Of a DNA stretch of 64,000 bases, positions 28,907 through 40,051 are shown in pieces. The DNA is taken from the NCBI GenBank assembly GCA_023023105.1, contig CP083825.1:1-64000 (forward strand), read 5' to 3'. The notes beneath the pieces are model-generated. The model made no database searches and was not told where the DNA came from. It worked only from the letters and a program-made list of their open reading frames with translations. Position numbers and translations under genes: made by a program. How positions within the stretch are numbered: the stretch's first letter is position 1; each line of letters begins with the position of its first letter. This stretch comes from Enterobacter ludwigii (GTDB lineage: Bacteria > Pseudomonadota > Gammaproteobacteria > Enterobacterales > Enterobacteriaceae).

Positions 28907-31900
28907 TCAGGACACGCTTTTTTTATGTCTGCGCAGCCAGATTAATTTGTAGGCGGCAGGAATAATGAACAGGGACAGCAGCGGAGCCGTGATCATCCCA
29001 CCAATCATGGGTGCCGCAATACGGCTCATGACTTCTGAACCTGCGCCGGTTCCCCAGAGTATTGGCAGCAGACCCGCAATGATCACCGCCACGGTCATGG
29101 CTTTCGGCCGGACACGCAGTACGGCACCATGATAGAGGGCTTCATCAAGACCTTCCGGTGTGAACGTCTCTTTACGGGACAATTCCGGGTGCGCTTCAAT
29201 GGCATGACGCAGATACATCAGCATGACCACGCCAAACTCTGCTGCCACCCCGGCCAGGGCGATAAACCCGGTTCCGGTCGCCACTGACATATGGAAGCCC
29301 TGCCAGTACAGGAACCATATTCCGCCAACCAGGGCGAACGGCAGGCTCATCAGGATCAGCAGGGCTTCGTCAACCCGGCGGAATGCCAGATACAACAGGA
29401 TGAAAATGATCATCACCGTCATCGGCACCATCAGCTTCAGTTTCTTGTTGGCATGCTCAAGCAGTTCAAACTGTCCGGAGAATGCCACACTGGTTCCCGG
29501 TCTCAGTTTCACTTTCTCGCTGATGGCCGTCTTAATGTCGTTAACCACCGACACCATGTCCCTGCCGCGGGCATCAACATAAATCCAGCTGGCTGGCCGG
29601 GCATTTTCGGTTTTCAGCATGGTTGGTCCAGAAACGACGTTAATATCCGCGACATCGCCCAGCGTGATCTGCTGCTTCATCGGGGTCAGGATCGGCATCT
29701 GTTTCAGCGCCTGCGGACTGTTCCGGTAATCCTGCGGGTAGCGAATGTTAATAGGGTACCGGGCCACCCCTTCAACCGTCTCACCCACCATAGCACCTCC
29801 GATTGCTGAAGAGACGAACAGCTGGACATCACCTACCGTCATCCCGTAGCGGGAGGCTTTCTCCCGGTTGATATCGATATCGATGTAGCGCCCGCCCTCA
29901 AGTCGCTCAGCCAGGACAGACACCACGCCAGGCACGGTTTTGGCTACCGCCTCGATACTCTGCGCCGTCGCGTCGATATCGGACAGAACAGTCCCGGACA
30001 CTTTGATACCTATCGGGCTTTTGATCCCGGTTGAGAGCATATCAATACGGTTACGGATAGGCGGCACCCAGAGGTTTGCCAGACCCGGTAAACGGACTGT
30101 CCTGTCGAGTTCATCAATAATCTTGTCAATTGTCATGCCGGGACGCCACTGATCCTCAGGTTTGAGCTGGATCGTGGTTTCCACCATTTCGAGCGGCGCG
30201 GAATCCGTTGCGGTCTCTGCTTTACCGGTCTTGCCAAATACAGAAGCCACTTCAGGAACGCTTTTGATTAACTTGTCTGTTGTCTGCAGGAGCGCTGCAG
30301 CTTCTGCCGGAGAGACGCCAGGCAAGGTCGACGGCATATACAGCAGATCGCCCTCGTTAATCTTCGGCAGAAATTCACCGCCCACCTGACTCAGTGGCCA
30401 GATAACCGTGAAAATGGACAAGGCCGCAACCAGCAGGGTTGTTTTTGGCCAGTGGAGGACCCGCAGCAGCAAAGGATGATACGCTTTGATCAGCACCCGG
30501 TTCAGGGGGTTACTTGTCTCGGCAGGAATTTTCCCCCGGATCCAGAATCCCATCAGAATAGGAATGACGATGATGGCCAGTGCGGCCGCTCCCGCCATGG
30601 AGTACGTTTTCGTGAATGCCAGCGGGCCAAACAGACGACCTTCCTGCCCTTCCAGGGTAAAGATAGGAATAAAGGACAGGGTGATGATCAGCAAGCTAAT
30701 GAACAACGCGGGTCCCACTTCCACGGAGGCGTCGGTAATCACCTTCCAGCGGGTGGCGTTGTCAATCTGCTCACCCGGATGCTGATGATCCCACTCCTCA
30801 AGCCGTTTGTGCGCATTTTCAATCATCACAATGGCGGCATCCACCATCGCACCGACGGCAATCGCTATCCCTCCCAGCGACATGATATTGGCGTTCAGTC
30901 CCTGGAAGTGCATGACGATAAAGGCGATACACAGGCCAAGCGGCAGAGAGATAATCGCCACCAGGGCAGAACGTACGTGCCACAGGAACAGAGCACAGAC
31001 GATGGCCACCACGATAAACTCTTCCAGAAGTTTGGAACTGAGGTTATCAATCGCCCGGTCGATTAACTGGCTGCGATCGTAGGTGGTCACGATTTCAACG
31101 CCTTCCGGCAGGCTGGCCTTCAGCGTCTCCAGTTTATCCCTCACTGCCGTGATAACGTCGCGCGCATTTTTACCCGACCGCAGGATCACCACGCCGCCAG
31201 CGACTTCTCCCTGGCCGTTCAGCTCGGCAATACCACGCCTCATTTCGGGCCCGGTCTGCACGCGGGCAACATCCCGCAGATAAACCGGCACGCCGTTCTC
31301 ACCTGTTTTCAGGACGATGTTATTAAAATCATCAATGCTCTGAAGATAACCGCTGGCACGGACCATATACTCCGCTTCGGCCATTTCAACGGATGAGCCA
31401 CCGGCCTCCTGGTTAGACGATTCAAGTGCCTGTTTCACTTCGGGCAGGCTGATACCGTACTGGGACAGTTTTACCGGATTGACCTGAATCTGGTACTGTT
31501 TCACCACGCCGCCAACCGAAGCGACCTCAGCCACGTTCGGGATGGTTTTCAGCTCAAATTTCAGGAACCAGTCCTGCAGAGAGCGCAGTTCTGAAAGGTC
31601 GTGTTTTCCGTTGCGATCGACAAGGGCATATTCAAATATCCAGCCCACTCCCGTGGCGTCCGGGCCGATTTCAGAGCTCACACCCGCAGGCAGTTTGCCC
31701 TGAACCTGATTCAGGTATTCCAGCACGCGCGAACGGGCCCAGTACAGATCGGTGCCGTCTTCAAAAATGACATACACATACGAATCACCGAACTGTGAAA
31801 AGCCACGCACGGTTTTTGCGCCAGGTACGGACAGCATGGTGGTGGTAAGCGGATAGGTGACCTGGTTTTCTACAATCTGCGGGGCCTGTCCGGGATAGCT

Positions 31901-32053
31901 GGTTTTAATAATGACCTGCACATCTGACAGGTCAGGCAGCGCATCGACCGGCGTGTTAATTATCGTCCATGTGCCCCAGATGCTGAGAAACAGTGCGCCC
32001 ATCATGACCAGGAAACGGTTGGCGACAGAGCGCCGGATAATCCATTCAATCAT
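28907..32053 (-). CDS. silA: RND silver/copper efflux pump SilA
   Basis: This 1,048-aa heavy-metal RND transporter of the CusA type has twelve membrane helices, with large periplasmic loops after helices 1 and 7. Asp within the [13 protein letters not shown] segment of helix 4 is the proton-relay region. Met residues in the pore domain carry the metal. It forms the SilCBA tripartite exporter with SilB and SilC. SilB starts 10 bp upstream. Confidence 0.97.
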   Translation of the reverse strand: MIEWIIRRSVANRFLVMMGALFLSIWGTWTIINTPVDALPDLSDVQVIIKTSYPGQAPQIVENQVTYPLTTTMLSVPGAKTVRGFSQFGDSYVYVIFEDGTDLYWARSRVLEYLNQVQGKLPAGVSSEIGPDATGVGWIFEYALVDRNGKHDLSELRSLQDWFLKFELKTIPNVAEVASVGGVVKQYQIQVNPVKLSQYGISLPEVKQALESSNQEAGGSSVEMAEAEYMVRASGYLQSIDDFNNIVLKTGENGVPVYLRDVARVQTGPEMRRGIAELNGQGEVAGGVVILRSGKNARDVITAVRDKLETLKASLPEGVEIVTTYDRSQLIDRAIDNLSSKLLEEFIVVAIVCALFLWHVRSALVAIISLPLGLCIAFIVMHFQGLNANIMSLGGIAIAVGAMVDAAIVMIENAHKRLEEWDHQHPGEQIDNATRWKVITDASVEVGPALFISLLIITLSFIPIFTLEGQEGRLFGPLAFTKTYSMAGAAALAIIVIPILMGFWIRGKIPAETSNPLNRVLIKAYHPLLLRVLHWPKTTLLVAALSIFTVIWPLSQVGGEFLPKINEGDLLYMPSTLPGVSPAEAAALLQTTDKLIKSVPEVASVFGKTGKAETATDSAPLEMVETTIQLKPEDQWRPGMTIDKIIDELDRTVRLPGLANLWVPPIRNRIDMLSTGIKSPIGIKVSGTVLSDIDATAQSIEAVAKTVPGVVSVLAERLEGGRYIDIDINREKASRYGMTVGDVQLFVSSAIGGAMVGETVEGVARYPINIRYPQDYRNSPQALKQMPILTPMKQQITLGDVADINVVSGPTMLKTENARPASWIYVDARGRDMVSVVNDIKTAISEKVKLRPGTSVAFSGQFELLEHANKKLKLMVPMTVMIIFILLYLAFRRVDEALLILMSLPFALVGGIWFLYWQGFHMSVATGTGFIALAGVAAEFGVVMLMYLRHAIEAHPELSRKETFTPEGLDEALYHGAVLRVRPKAMTVAVIIAGLLPILWGTGAGSEVMSRIAAPMIGGMITAPLLSLFIIPAAYKLIWLRRHKKSVS

Positions 32054-32063
32054 CGTCGTCTCC

Positions 32064-33356
32064 TCAGTGCCCTGAATGCATATTTACAGGCTGCTCAGAC
32101 ATTGCTGGCATACTGTTTTCTGTTTTTTCAGGGTGGCGCATACGTTCCAGCGCGCCCGTAATATTGGCTTCGGAGTCAATGAGGAACAGGCCACTGACCA
32201 CCACGGTATCGCCTTCATTCAGGCCGGAGCCAATGCCGGACTGTTGCTGTGATTCATGCAGAACGTGGATCTGTTTCGGCACAAACTTGCCTTCATCATC
32301 AACAGTAATCACGCGCTGTTCTTTGCCGGTATCGATAACGGCCTGGCTTGGTATCAGCAGCATCTCCTGGCTCTTGGTATTCAGTTTCAGATAGGCATTC
32401 ATGCCCGGCTTGAGAAACTCATCCTTATTAGAAACCTGGAGACGGACCTGAAGCGTACGGGTTGTCTGATCCACGCTGGGAAGAATGTTCCATTTTTCGA
32501 CATGGAATGTTTTATCCGGATAAGCCGGTACCGAAATTTCAAACTGCGACGTATCTTTCAGCAGATAGGCGATAGATTCTGGCACTGCAGCGCTGATCCA
32601 GACCGGGTCCATCCCCTGAATCTGAGCCACTACTTTATCTTTCGAAATATTCATTCCGGTGCGCAGGTCAAACGCAGTAATGACACCATCAATAGGTGCT
32701 TTAATGGTAAAACGGGTCTGGATTGTGCGGGTTGAACGCAGCCTTTGAATATCCTCTTCCGGCATACCAGCCAGACGAAGTCGCTCCAGAACCCCTTTTA
32801 TCTGGGTTGACGTACCGCCTGTACCGGATAACAGCAGGAACTCACTTTGTGCCTCAACCCATTCAGGAATGGTGATATCGATAAGCGGAGTGCCTTTCTT
32901 CACATGATCGCCAATCGTCAGGGGATACACTTTTTCGACGAAACCGTCAGAACGCGCCTGCACAATGACAAACTGATACTCGTTGTAACTGACATTAGCC
33001 GGGATTGTCTGGGAATAATTCAGCATTCCTCGCGTAACTTTTTGCGTTTTTAATCCCAGATTCTGAACCTGGGTTGGATCGATACGGATCCCGCCACTGC
33101 TTTTATCGCCACTTTCATCAGCATATTTCGGCACCAGGTCCATATCCATAAAGGGAGATTTTCCGGGTTTATCAAATTTGGTATCCGGTTTCATCGGGTC
33201 ATACCAGAAAAGTACCTTTCGCTCCGGTGCCTTTTGTTCGGTTTGTACTGTTTTTTGTGATGAGTTTACATACTGCCAGGCAGTAACCGATATCAGCCCC
33301 CCTGCTATGAGGCTGCTGATAATTATTGCAGCATATTTTATCTTTAAAGAAGCCAT
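32064..33356 (-). CDS. silB: Membrane-fusion protein SilB
   Basis: This 430-aa CusB-type adaptor has an N-terminal membrane anchor (residues 9-30). A Met-rich metal site region ([18 protein letters not shown]) precedes lipoyl/helical hairpin and beta-barrel domains, and the tail is Met/His-rich (VNMHSGH). It links SilA to SilC and hands metal to the pump. Confidence 0.97.
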   Translation of the reverse strand: MASLKIKYAAIIISSLIAGGLISVTAWQYVNSSQKTVQTEQKAPERKVLFWYDPMKPDTKFDKPGKSPFMDMDLVPKYADESGDKSSGGIRIDPTQVQNLGLKTQKVTRGMLNYSQTIPANVSYNEYQFVIVQARSDGFVEKVYPLTIGDHVKKGTPLIDITIPEWVEAQSEFLLLSGTGGTSTQIKGVLERLRLAGMPEEDIQRLRSTRTIQTRFTIKAPIDGVITAFDLRTGMNISKDKVVAQIQGMDPVWISAAVPESIAYLLKDTSQFEISVPAYPDKTFHVEKWNILPSVDQTTRTLQVRLQVSNKDEFLKPGMNAYLKLNTKSQEMLLIPSQAVIDTGKEQRVITVDDEGKFVPKQIHVLHESQQQSGIGSGLNEGDTVVVSGLFLIDSEANITGALERMRHPEKTENSMPAMSEQPVNMHSGH

Positions 33357-33469
33357 ACAATTTCTCGCTGAAAAATCAAAACACCTGGCATATGCGCCCG
33401 ATCATTCATTCACAGTAATCCCTTAATGAATGTTCAGGCGCACTGGATGTATTCGCTCCGGACTGATAA

Positions 33470-33823
33470 TCAGGATTGCGTAACGTTAATGCTTTTGAGT
33501 AAGGAGATATTGCCCTGCTGAATAAACGAGAAATCGACATGGTTGCCGGTTTTCAGGGCATTGATAGCGTCGTCTGCATTAACAAAAGTGAAGCGCATGG
33601 TCATTGCAGGCCAGCCCACAGCAGGGATTGCTTCGTGCGAAATGGTAATCTTTTTACTATTCATATCAATGTCTTTAACGACACCGGTGCCCTTGATAAC
33701 CTGCTGTACCGAAGCATCACTGGCAGCATTCATATCGCCATGCTGATGTGTTTCAGCATGAAGACCGGCAGAAAACATGACAGAGAAGGCACCAAATAAA
33801 ACGGCTTTAAGTGAATTACGCAT
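33470..33823 (-). CDS. silF: Periplasmic Ag/Cu chaperone SilF
   Basis: This 117-aa protein has a signal peptide ending near LHA-ET (residue 23) and a CusF-type small barrel. The metal site is formed by the His, Trp and two Met residues in the GWPAMTMRF stretch and an upstream His. It passes Ag(I)/Cu(I) to SilB. It lies between silC and silB as cusF does. Confidence 0.96.
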   Translation of the reverse strand: MRNSLKAVLFGAFSVMFSAGLHAETHQHGDMNAASDASVQQVIKGTGVVKDIDMNSKKITISHEAIPAVGWPAMTMRFTFVNADDAINALKTGNHVDFSFIQQGNISLLKSINVTQS

Positions 33824-33851
33824 TTTTAATTTCCTGATTAATTAAATAAAT

Positions 33852-35237
33852 TTACTCTACCCAACCGCCACCCAGCGCGGTAAACAGATTAATTTCGTTA
33901 ACCTGTCGGGAATAGGTAAGATCGAGAATGGTTTGCTGCGTAGCGAAGAGGGAACGTTCTGCATCCAGCACTTCGATGTAACTGACAGCACCACTTGCAT
34001 ATAATCCTCTGGCACGCTGGAGAGTTATCTGAAGTGAATCAAGATAACGCTGCTGTGACTCAAGTTGCTGGCTAAGGCTGTCGCGCAGCGCAAGCGTGTC
34101 GGAAACATCCTTAAAGGCTGACTGAATTTTTTGTTCGTAATTAACCACCGATTGTTGCTGGCGAATTTCAGCCAGCTTCAGATTGGCTTTATTCCTGCCA
34201 GCATTAAAAATAGGAATTTCAATTTTAGGGATAAAATTCCACATTCCACTTCCTGACGTAAACAGGCTTGACAGCTCCGTACTGCTTGCGGAAAGACCAC
34301 TGGTCAGGGTAATGGAGGGGAAAAAGGCCGCTCGCGCTGCGCCAATATTGGCATCAGCCGCTTTCAGCTGATATTCCGCTTCCATAATATCCGGTCGCTG
34401 CAGCAAAATTTGTGAAGATAGATTTGGTGGCAATTTTACTGGTGCGATCTCCCCGCCTTTCATCCCTTTTTCTGACGGAAGTGCGCGGTACGTTCCCAGC
34501 ACCAGTTGCAGGGCATTGTTTGCCTGAGCCAGATCGCCTTCTCGTTTGGCTATTTCGGCGCGGGTACTTTCGATTTGTCCTCTCGCCTGTTCAAGTGCCA
34601 GAACGTTCGTACTCCCGGTCACGAGCTGTTGCTCAACGAAAGCATAGGACTGTTCATAATTTTTCAGCGTTTCCCGCGCAATACGGAGTTGTTCGTACGC
34701 CAGTTGCTGGCTGAAATAGCTCTGTGAAACGTTGGAGACCAGCAGGATGTGTACGGCACGACGGGCTTCTTCGCTGGCAAAGTAGTTCTGGCGATCAGCC
34801 TCACTCATGTTCTTAAGTTTGCCAAAAAAATCGAGCTCATAGCTGAGCTCCAGACCCGCGTCGTACTCCTGTGTGGTCGGCTTGTCACCTTTCAGACCAC
34901 CGTTGTATGTGATCCCGGATGAGGCATTCAGTTGGGGATAACGATCTGCATCCGTGACGTTGAACTGGGCCCGGGCCTCTTCAACCTTCAGGGCAGCCAT
35001 TCTCAAATCACGGTTATTATTCAGGGCTTCACCGATCAGCCTGCTGACCTGGGGATCGACAAAAAAGTTTCGCCAGCCCGTATCCTGATAGCTGTTTACC
35101 GCAGGCGTCAGACTGTTTTTAGACAATGAAAACTGCTGGGGAACCGGAGCTGGCGGACGCTGATATTCAGGTGCCAGAGAAACACAACCAGCCAGGATGA
35201 ATATGGTACTGATGCTGAGTAATTTTAATTTGAACAT
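33852..35237 (-). CDS. silC: Outer-membrane channel SilC
   Basis: The 461-aa protein starts at ATG 35237 (MFKLKLLS); the longer open frame upstream crosses the promoter and is not used. The signal peptide ends in the lipobox LAGC (Cys18), so it is a TolC/CusC-type lipoprotein. It forms the outer-membrane conduit of SilCBA. Confidence 0.96.
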   Translation of the reverse strand: MFKLKLLSISTIFILAGCVSLAPEYQRPPAPVPQQFSLSKNSLTPAVNSYQDTGWRNFFVDPQVSRLIGEALNNNRDLRMAALKVEEARAQFNVTDADRYPQLNASSGITYNGGLKGDKPTTQEYDAGLELSYELDFFGKLKNMSEADRQNYFASEEARRAVHILLVSNVSQSYFSQQLAYEQLRIARETLKNYEQSYAFVEQQLVTGSTNVLALEQARGQIESTRAEIAKREGDLAQANNALQLVLGTYRALPSEKGMKGGEIAPVKLPPNLSSQILLQRPDIMEAEYQLKAADANIGAARAAFFPSITLTSGLSASSTELSSLFTSGSGMWNFIPKIEIPIFNAGRNKANLKLAEIRQQQSVVNYEQKIQSAFKDVSDTLALRDSLSQQLESQQRYLDSLQITLQRARGLYASGAVSYIEVLDAERSLFATQQTILDLTYSRQVNEINLFTALGGGWVE

Positions 35238-35339
35238 AACGCTTCTCGTACAGGCAGACCTGGTAAATGGTTCAAACGAAGTCCAGAGTATTGATAGGGA
35301 TACTTTACCGAACGCTCTCTGTTTGCCGGGTGACAGGAT

Positions 35340-35357
35340 AATGACAATGTTGTCATT
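35340..35357. promoter_or_regulatory. SilR/CusR box between silC and silR
   Basis: AATGACAA-TG-TTGTCATT is a perfect palindrome and an exact match to the recalled core of the E. coli CusR box. It lies 103 bp from silC and 70 bp from silR, so it can serve both divergent operons. Confidence 0.85.
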
Positions 35358-35426
35358 TTTGCTGTAATCCGTTGATAACGATCGTGGGCGCAATAAAATG
35401 ACATTAGCAGCCAGCCGGGGAGCATG

Positions 35427-36107
35427 ATGAAAATATTAATCGTTGAAGACGAAATTAAAACAGGTGAATATCTCAGCAAGGGGCTGACAGAGGCGGGGTT
35501 CGTCGTGGATCACGCTGATAATGGTCTGACCGGATATCATCTTGCCATGACAGCCGAGTATGATTTAGTCATCCTGGATATCATGCTGCCTGATGTAAAC
35601 GGCTGGGATATCATCCGTATGCTGCGCAGTGCCGGAAAGGGGATGCCGGTATTACTGCTGACGGCCCTTGGCACGATTGAACACAGGGTCAAAGGACTTG
35701 AGCTGGGTGCGGACGATTATCTGGTGAAGCCCTTTGCGTTTGCTGAACTGCTCGCCCGGGTAAGAACCCTCCTCAGGCGGGGAAACACGATGATCACGGA
35801 AAGCCAGCTTAAAGTGGCTGACCTCTCGGTTGATCTCGTATCCAGAAAAGTCAGCCGCGCCGGGAACCGCATTGTGCTCACCAGTAAAGAGTTCAGCTTG
35901 CTGGAATTCTTCATTCGCCATCAGGGAGAAGTTCTTCCCCGCTCCCTGATTGCCTCTCAGGTCTGGGACATGAATTTTGACAGCGACACTAACGCGATTG
36001 ATGTCGCAGTAAAGCGACTCCGCGCTAAAATAGACAACGATTACGGGACAAAACTGATCCAGACAGTGCGGGGCGTGGGCTACATGCTGGAGATCCCGGA
36101 TGCATAG
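35427..36107 (+). CDS. silR: Silver/copper response regulator SilR
   Basis: This 226-aa OmpR-type regulator has Asp51 as phospho-acceptor (VILDIMLPD) and a C-terminal winged helix ending VRGVGYMLE. An extra ATG lies one codon upstream (35424). It pairs with SilS, whose gene overlaps its end by 8 bp, and should activate silCFBA and silE through the TGACA palindromes. Confidence 0.96.
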   Translation: MKILIVEDEIKTGEYLSKGLTEAGFVVDHADNGLTGYHLAMTAEYDLVILDIMLPDVNGWDIIRMLRSAGKGMPVLLLTALGTIEHRVKGLELGADDYLVKPFAFAELLARVRTLLRRGNTMITESQLKVADLSVDLVSRKVSRAGNRIVLTSKEFSLLEFFIRHQGEVLPRSLIASQVWDMNFDSDTNAIDVAVKRLRAKIDNDYGTKLIQTVRGVGYMLEIPDA

Positions 36108-37575
36108 CAAACCGTCCAGACGACCTTTCTCACTCGCTCTGCGGCTGACCTTTTTTATCAGCCTGTCCACAATACTGGCGTTTATCGCCTTCACCTGGTT
36201 TATGCTGCATTCTGTTGAAAAGCATTTTGCCGAGCAGGATGTCAGCGATCTGCAACAAATCAGCACCACACTGAGCCGTATACTCCAGTCCCCGGCAGAT
36301 CCGGATGAAAAAAAAGTAAGCAAAATAAAGGAATCAATTGCCAGCTACCGCAACGTTGCCCTTTTGCTCCTCAATCCCAGGGGTGAAGTGCTCTTGAGCT
36401 CAGCTCAGGGGGCGGCACTACGCCCGGCAGTGAATTCAGCAGATTTTAGCGAGCACAGCCGCGCACGGGATGTCTTTCTCTGGACGGTGGAGGATCCTGC
36501 GGGACCGATGGATACCGGGTCCGGAATGAAGATGGAAACATACCGGATTATCGCCTCCTCTGGCCAGGCGATATTTCAGGGCAAACAGCAGAACTATGTC
36601 ATGCTGACTGGCCTCTCCATTAATTTCCATCTCCATTACCTTGATGCGCTGAAAAAAAATCTGATTGCAATCGCTGTTGTGATAAGCCTGCTGATTGTTC
36701 TGATCATTCGCATCGCTGTCCGTCAGGGGCATCTGCCCCTTCGTAATGTCAGCAATGCCATTAAAAGCATCACCTCCGAGAATCTTGATGCGCGGCTGGA
36801 ACCGACACGGGTTCCCATTGAGCTGGAGCAACTGGTTATCTCGTTCAATCATATGATTGGAAAGATTGAGGATGTCTTTACCCGCCAGGCCAATTTCTCT
36901 GCCGATATCGCGCACGAGATCAGAACGCCCATCACCAATCTGGTGACACAGACTGAAATCGCGCTGAGTCAGGATCGAACCCAGAAGGAACTTGAGGATG
37001 TCCTCTACTCCAGCCTGGAAGAGTATAACCGGATGACCAAAATGGTCAGCGACATGCTGTTCCTGGCGCAGGCAGACAATAATCAGCTGATACCTGACAG
37101 GGTCATGTTTGACCTCAGAGCGGAAGTCATGAAAGTCTTCGAGTTTTTCGAAGCCTGGGCCGAAGAACGCAATATCACGCTCAAATTTGACGGGATGCCC
37201 TGCCTGGTTGAGGGAGATCCACAAATGTTCAGAAGGGCGATCAATAATCTGTTATCCAATGCCCTGCGTTATACCCCGGAGGGACAGGCAATCACCGTCT
37301 CAATAAGAGAGCAGGAGAGCTTTTTTGACCTTGTGATTGAAAATCCGGGGAAACCGATCCCTGAAGAACATTTATCAAGGCTGTTTGACCGTTTTTATCG
37401 GGTGGATCCATCCAGACAACGAAAAGGAGAAGGCAGCGGCATCGGCCTTGCGATTGTGAAGTCAATCGTGGAAGCACATCACGGAAGAGTGCAGGTGGAA
37501 TCAGACGTACGCTCCACGCGTTTTATCTTATCCGTGCCCAGACTGGAGAAAATGATCCCGGAAACCCAATGCTGA
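36100..37575 (+). CDS. silS: Silver-sensing histidine kinase SilS
   Basis: This 491-aa sensor kinase has membrane helices at about residues 14-38 and 187-206 around a periplasmic domain. HAMP, HisKA with His272 (DIAHEIRTP) and HATPase ([20 protein letters not shown]) domains follow. It detects periplasmic Ag(I)/Cu(I) and activates SilR. Confidence 0.96.
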   Translation: MHSKPSRRPFSLALRLTFFISLSTILAFIAFTWFMLHSVEKHFAEQDVSDLQQISTTLSRILQSPADPDEKKVSKIKESIASYRNVALLLLNPRGEVLLSSAQGAALRPAVNSADFSEHSRARDVFLWTVEDPAGPMDTGSGMKMETYRIIASSGQAIFQGKQQNYVMLTGLSINFHLHYLDALKKNLIAIAVVISLLIVLIIRIAVRQGHLPLRNVSNAIKSITSENLDARLEPTRVPIELEQLVISFNHMIGKIEDVFTRQANFSADIAHEIRTPITNLVTQTEIALSQDRTQKELEDVLYSSLEEYNRMTKMVSDMLFLAQADNNQLIPDRVMFDLRAEVMKVFEFFEAWAEERNITLKFDGMPCLVEGDPQMFRRAINNLLSNALRYTPEGQAITVSIREQESFFDLVIENPGKPIPEEHLSRLFDRFYRVDPSRQRKGEGSGIGLAIVKSIVEAHHGRVQVESDVRSTRFILSVPRLEKMIPETQC

Positions 37576-37588
37576 AAATAAAGATGTA

Positions 37589-37606
37589 AATGACAAAGAT
37601 GTCATT
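37589..37606. promoter_or_regulatory. SilR/CusR box upstream of silE
   Basis: AATGACAAAGATGTCATT matches the 18-bp CusR-type box in the silC-silR gap except in the centre and one arm position. It starts 14 bp after the silS stop and 237 bp before the silE start, which supports a separate metal-induced silE transcript. Confidence 0.75.
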
Positions 37607-37825
37607 AGCCTGTCATGCAGCAAACAGAAGCCATTCGATATAATTAGTGCAACTTATCAGGAAGGCTGGATTGCTTCATCAATACCCGGCGTCAGAGTAC
37701 GCCAGGAAATGAATATCCAGCCCTCTTCCGGAGAAATAAACGCTGCCGAACTTGTTTCAGTTATGGAACTGAAAACACCGGTTGTACTTCCCCGGACATC
37801 ACTAATTCAGAAATGGAGAGTTATC

Positions 37826-38257
37826 ATGAAAAATATCGTATTAGCATCCTTGCTGGGCTTTGGTTTAATTTCATCGGCCTGGGCCACTGAAACCGTGAAT
37901 ATCCATGATCGCGTCAACAATGCACAGGCTCCTGCTCACCAGATGCAGTCTGCTGCGGCTCCTGTCGGGATCCAGGGGACTGCTCCTCGTATGACCGGTA
38001 TGGACCAGCATGAACAGGCCATTATTGCTCATGAAACCATGACGAACGGCTCGGCGGATGCGCACCAGAAAATGGTGGAAAGTCATCAGAAGATGATGGG
38101 AAATAACACGGTATCCACGACCGTCCCGTCAACGTCTTACGCGGCGATGAATGAGCATGAAAGAGCAGCGGTTGCCCATGAATTCATGAATAACGGGCAA
38201 TCCGGCCCACATCAGGCCATGGCCGAAGCGCACCGCCGCATGATCAATGCAGGCTGA
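37826..38257 (+). CDS. silE: Periplasmic silver-binding protein SilE
   Basis: The 143-aa protein starts at ATG 37826 (MKNIVLAS) after GGAGAG. A signal peptide ends near AWA-TE (residue 20). The mature protein is disordered and rich in HxxM/MxxH motifs (HQKMMG, MNEHERAAVAHE, HRRM) that fold on binding Ag(I). It buffers silver in the periplasm for SilF/SilCBA. Confidence 0.97.
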   Translation: MKNIVLASLLGFGLISSAWATETVNIHDRVNNAQAPAHQMQSAAAPVGIQGTAPRMTGMDQHEQAIIAHETMTNGSADAHQKMVESHQKMMGNNTVSTTVPSTSYAAMNEHERAAVAHEFMNNGQSGPHQAMAEAHRRMINAG

Positions 38258-38328
38258 ATGCGACGGTAGTATCCGTGCTGTTACCTTTTCCCTGATAGAT
38301 TTTCCTGAAACAACGTTGCTACATTTTT

Positions 38329-38351
38329 GCCCCCCGTCAGGGGGCTTTTTT
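38329..38351 (+). terminator. Rho-independent terminator of silE
   Basis: A GCCCCC/GGGGGC stem with a 5-nt loop is followed by six T, 71 bp after the silE stop. Confidence 0.85.
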
Positions 38352-38400
38352 GTCTGACTCAGCTACACTTAACCGGTACCTGTCTGAAAGGAATTATTAT

Positions 38401-38751
38401 ATGAAAATCAAAAACACCCTTTTTGTAATATTAATGTTATCCCTGCCAGCCATTTCTGCTGAACATTCGGAAATGAAAATGTCAGATATGCACTCATCGG
38501 CATCATCACAGGAATATATGGCTGGCATGAAAAATATGCATGAAAAAATGATGGCCGCCGTTAATGAATCCAATCCCGATAAGGCCTTTGCAAAAGGTAT
38601 GATCGCACACCATGAAGGGGCAATCGCAATGGCTGAGACCGAGCTCAAATACGGAAAAGATCCGGAAATGAGAAAGCTCGCGCAGGACATCATTAAAGCT
38701 CAAAAAGGTGAAATTGAGCAGATGAATAAATGGCTTGACAGTCATAAATAA
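38401..38751 (+). CDS. Exported DUF305 (CopM-like) protein
   Basis: The 116-aa protein starts at ATG 38401 (MKIKNTLF) after GGAATT. A signal peptide ends near AISA-EH. The DUF305 domain carries the MIAHHEGAIAMAE motif and several Met/His pairs. Related proteins bind Cu(I)/Ag(I) in the periplasm. It lies right after silE and is a likely extra member of the island. Confidence 0.85.
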   Translation: MKIKNTLFVILMLSLPAISAEHSEMKMSDMHSSASSQEYMAGMKNMHEKMMAAVNESNPDKAFAKGMIAHHEGAIAMAETELKYGKDPEMRKLAQDIIKAQKGEIEQMNKWLDSHK

Positions 38752-38823
38752 TGAACACTGGAGTGTTGTCTTGCGCACCCTCTTAGGGTACCCTCGGACA
38801 CGAAAACATATAGTACTTAACTA

Positions 38824-38855
38824 ATTAAAAACCCGAATAATTTCGGGTTTTTAAT
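38824..38855 (+). terminator. Terminator after the DUF305 gene
   Basis: A perfect 14-bp stem (ATTAAAAACCCGAA and its complement) with a 4-nt loop. The A-rich left arm and T-rich right arm make it usable in both directions. It marks the right end of the metal island. The rest of 38752-39136 is non-coding and AT-rich; I see nothing else in it. Confidence 0.85.
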
Positions 38856-39136
38856 GTAACTTTCTTTTCTGAACGGAAATAATAGTCATACAATTTAATT
38901 TTTTTGTAATTATTCCTACTTTTGATCAGGTACTGGACGATGGATAACGACTCCCGCCTGAGAGGGAAAATCCGTCTGGTTACCTGGCGCTATACTTAAC
39001 CGATTGATCGACATGCCATGCTGGTAAAATATTAAAATCCTCCCCCATAAATCTGAACCACATGACAGGATTGATAGTCAGGCAGTATTTCACATTCATT
39101 GCTAAAAATAAAAATAAGCATGCATCTTCTCGAAGA

Positions 39137-40051
39137 TTAATTACCTTCCATCTTGTAAAAAAGAATCAAATCCTCTAATAATATCTCGATTCCCGCTTTT
39201 TTTAATACATCTTTCCGCTCGGCATATATTTTCCTCAACATATCTTCAAACCCCTTGCCAAGATGAATTTGTTTATGGCAGTTGCAACATAGTGATATGA
39301 TATTCTCTTCCACATCCAGTGAATTCTCAAAATAGTCTTGCTTTGACATCGGGACAATGTGATGAGGTTCTGTGTAATTTAGGGGAGAGTTTCGCCTTCT
39401 GAACGTTGGATGGTCGCAATTAATTTCACATTTATAATCAGCTTTGTTAAGCGCATTTTTTGAAACAGATTTACTTCTTGGGTATGAGAGTCCATTTTTG
39501 ACTTCTATTGCAGCTTTCTTAGGTTTCGCTTTTTCGCTATACTCAAATGTCTGAGTAACGTCAAAGTGATTACTTTCTTCTAGAGCAGTGATCAAATCAT
39601 TATCTGAGTAAAAATCAATGCTTGAGCTTTCGTTCGTACTAAAAAAATCTAGTTCTTTTATTGCCTGAACAAGTTCTTCACGGATAGTCCATAAATTTCG
39701 CTTTGGGTTTCCTTTAATTTCTCTACTTTTCATGACTGTAATGAATTTTGTCCCGGAAGCAATCTTTCCGACTCCTTTAACCTCGAATCGGCCAAGCTGC
39801 TTCTGAACTCTTCCACCCAACCCATTGATTACACCATTAGCACTCATACTGTGCAGGTCGTACTTCTTGCCGATATCGAAACATGTACAGGAATGGTCTG
39901 GCTCAATGAACCATTTTTTTAACGCTGCAATACTTTTGTCATCAAAAACTTTTTTATCCCTTAATAAAATCTTCCATTCTTCAACGCTAATATCTATATC
40001 ACAGACGTATTCACCATCAATTACTTCACATATTTTTTCAATCATGTCCAT
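39137..40051 (-). CDS. HNH-family endonuclease-like protein
   Basis: This 304-aa protein has a C-terminal HNH fold (about residues 200-275) with CEINCDHPTF, the EPHHIVPMS motif giving the catalytic His pair, and a zinc-knuckle CCNCHKQIH. The N-terminal two thirds are Lys-rich and unrecognised, and may be a recognition domain. The gene is visibly more AT-rich than its neighbours and stands alone, so it is probably acquired. It could be a solitary restriction-like or anti-phage nuclease. Confidence 0.8.
   Translation of the reverse strand: MDMIEKICEVIDGEYVCDIDISVEEWKILLRDKKVFDDKSIAALKKWFIEPDHSCTCFDIGKKYDLHSMSANGVINGLGGRVQKQLGRFEVKGVGKIASGTKFITVMKSREIKGNPKRNLWTIREELVQAIKELDFFSTNESSSIDFYSDNDLITALEESNHFDVTQTFEYSEKAKPKKAAIEVKNGLSYPRSKSVSKNALNKADYKCEINCDHPTFRRRNSPLNYTEPHHIVPMSKQDYFENSLDVEENIISLCCNCHKQIHLGKGFEDMLRKIYAERKDVLKKAGIEILLEDLILFYKMEGN

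Noticed and set aside
36436..37224. 262-codon ORF antisense to silS
   Set aside because: silS is clearly the coding strand; the antisense frame has no domain or start context.
16975..38860. Tn7-like ends around the pco/sil island
   Set aside because: Such islands can be Tn7-borne, but no tns genes or end repeats were found on either side here.
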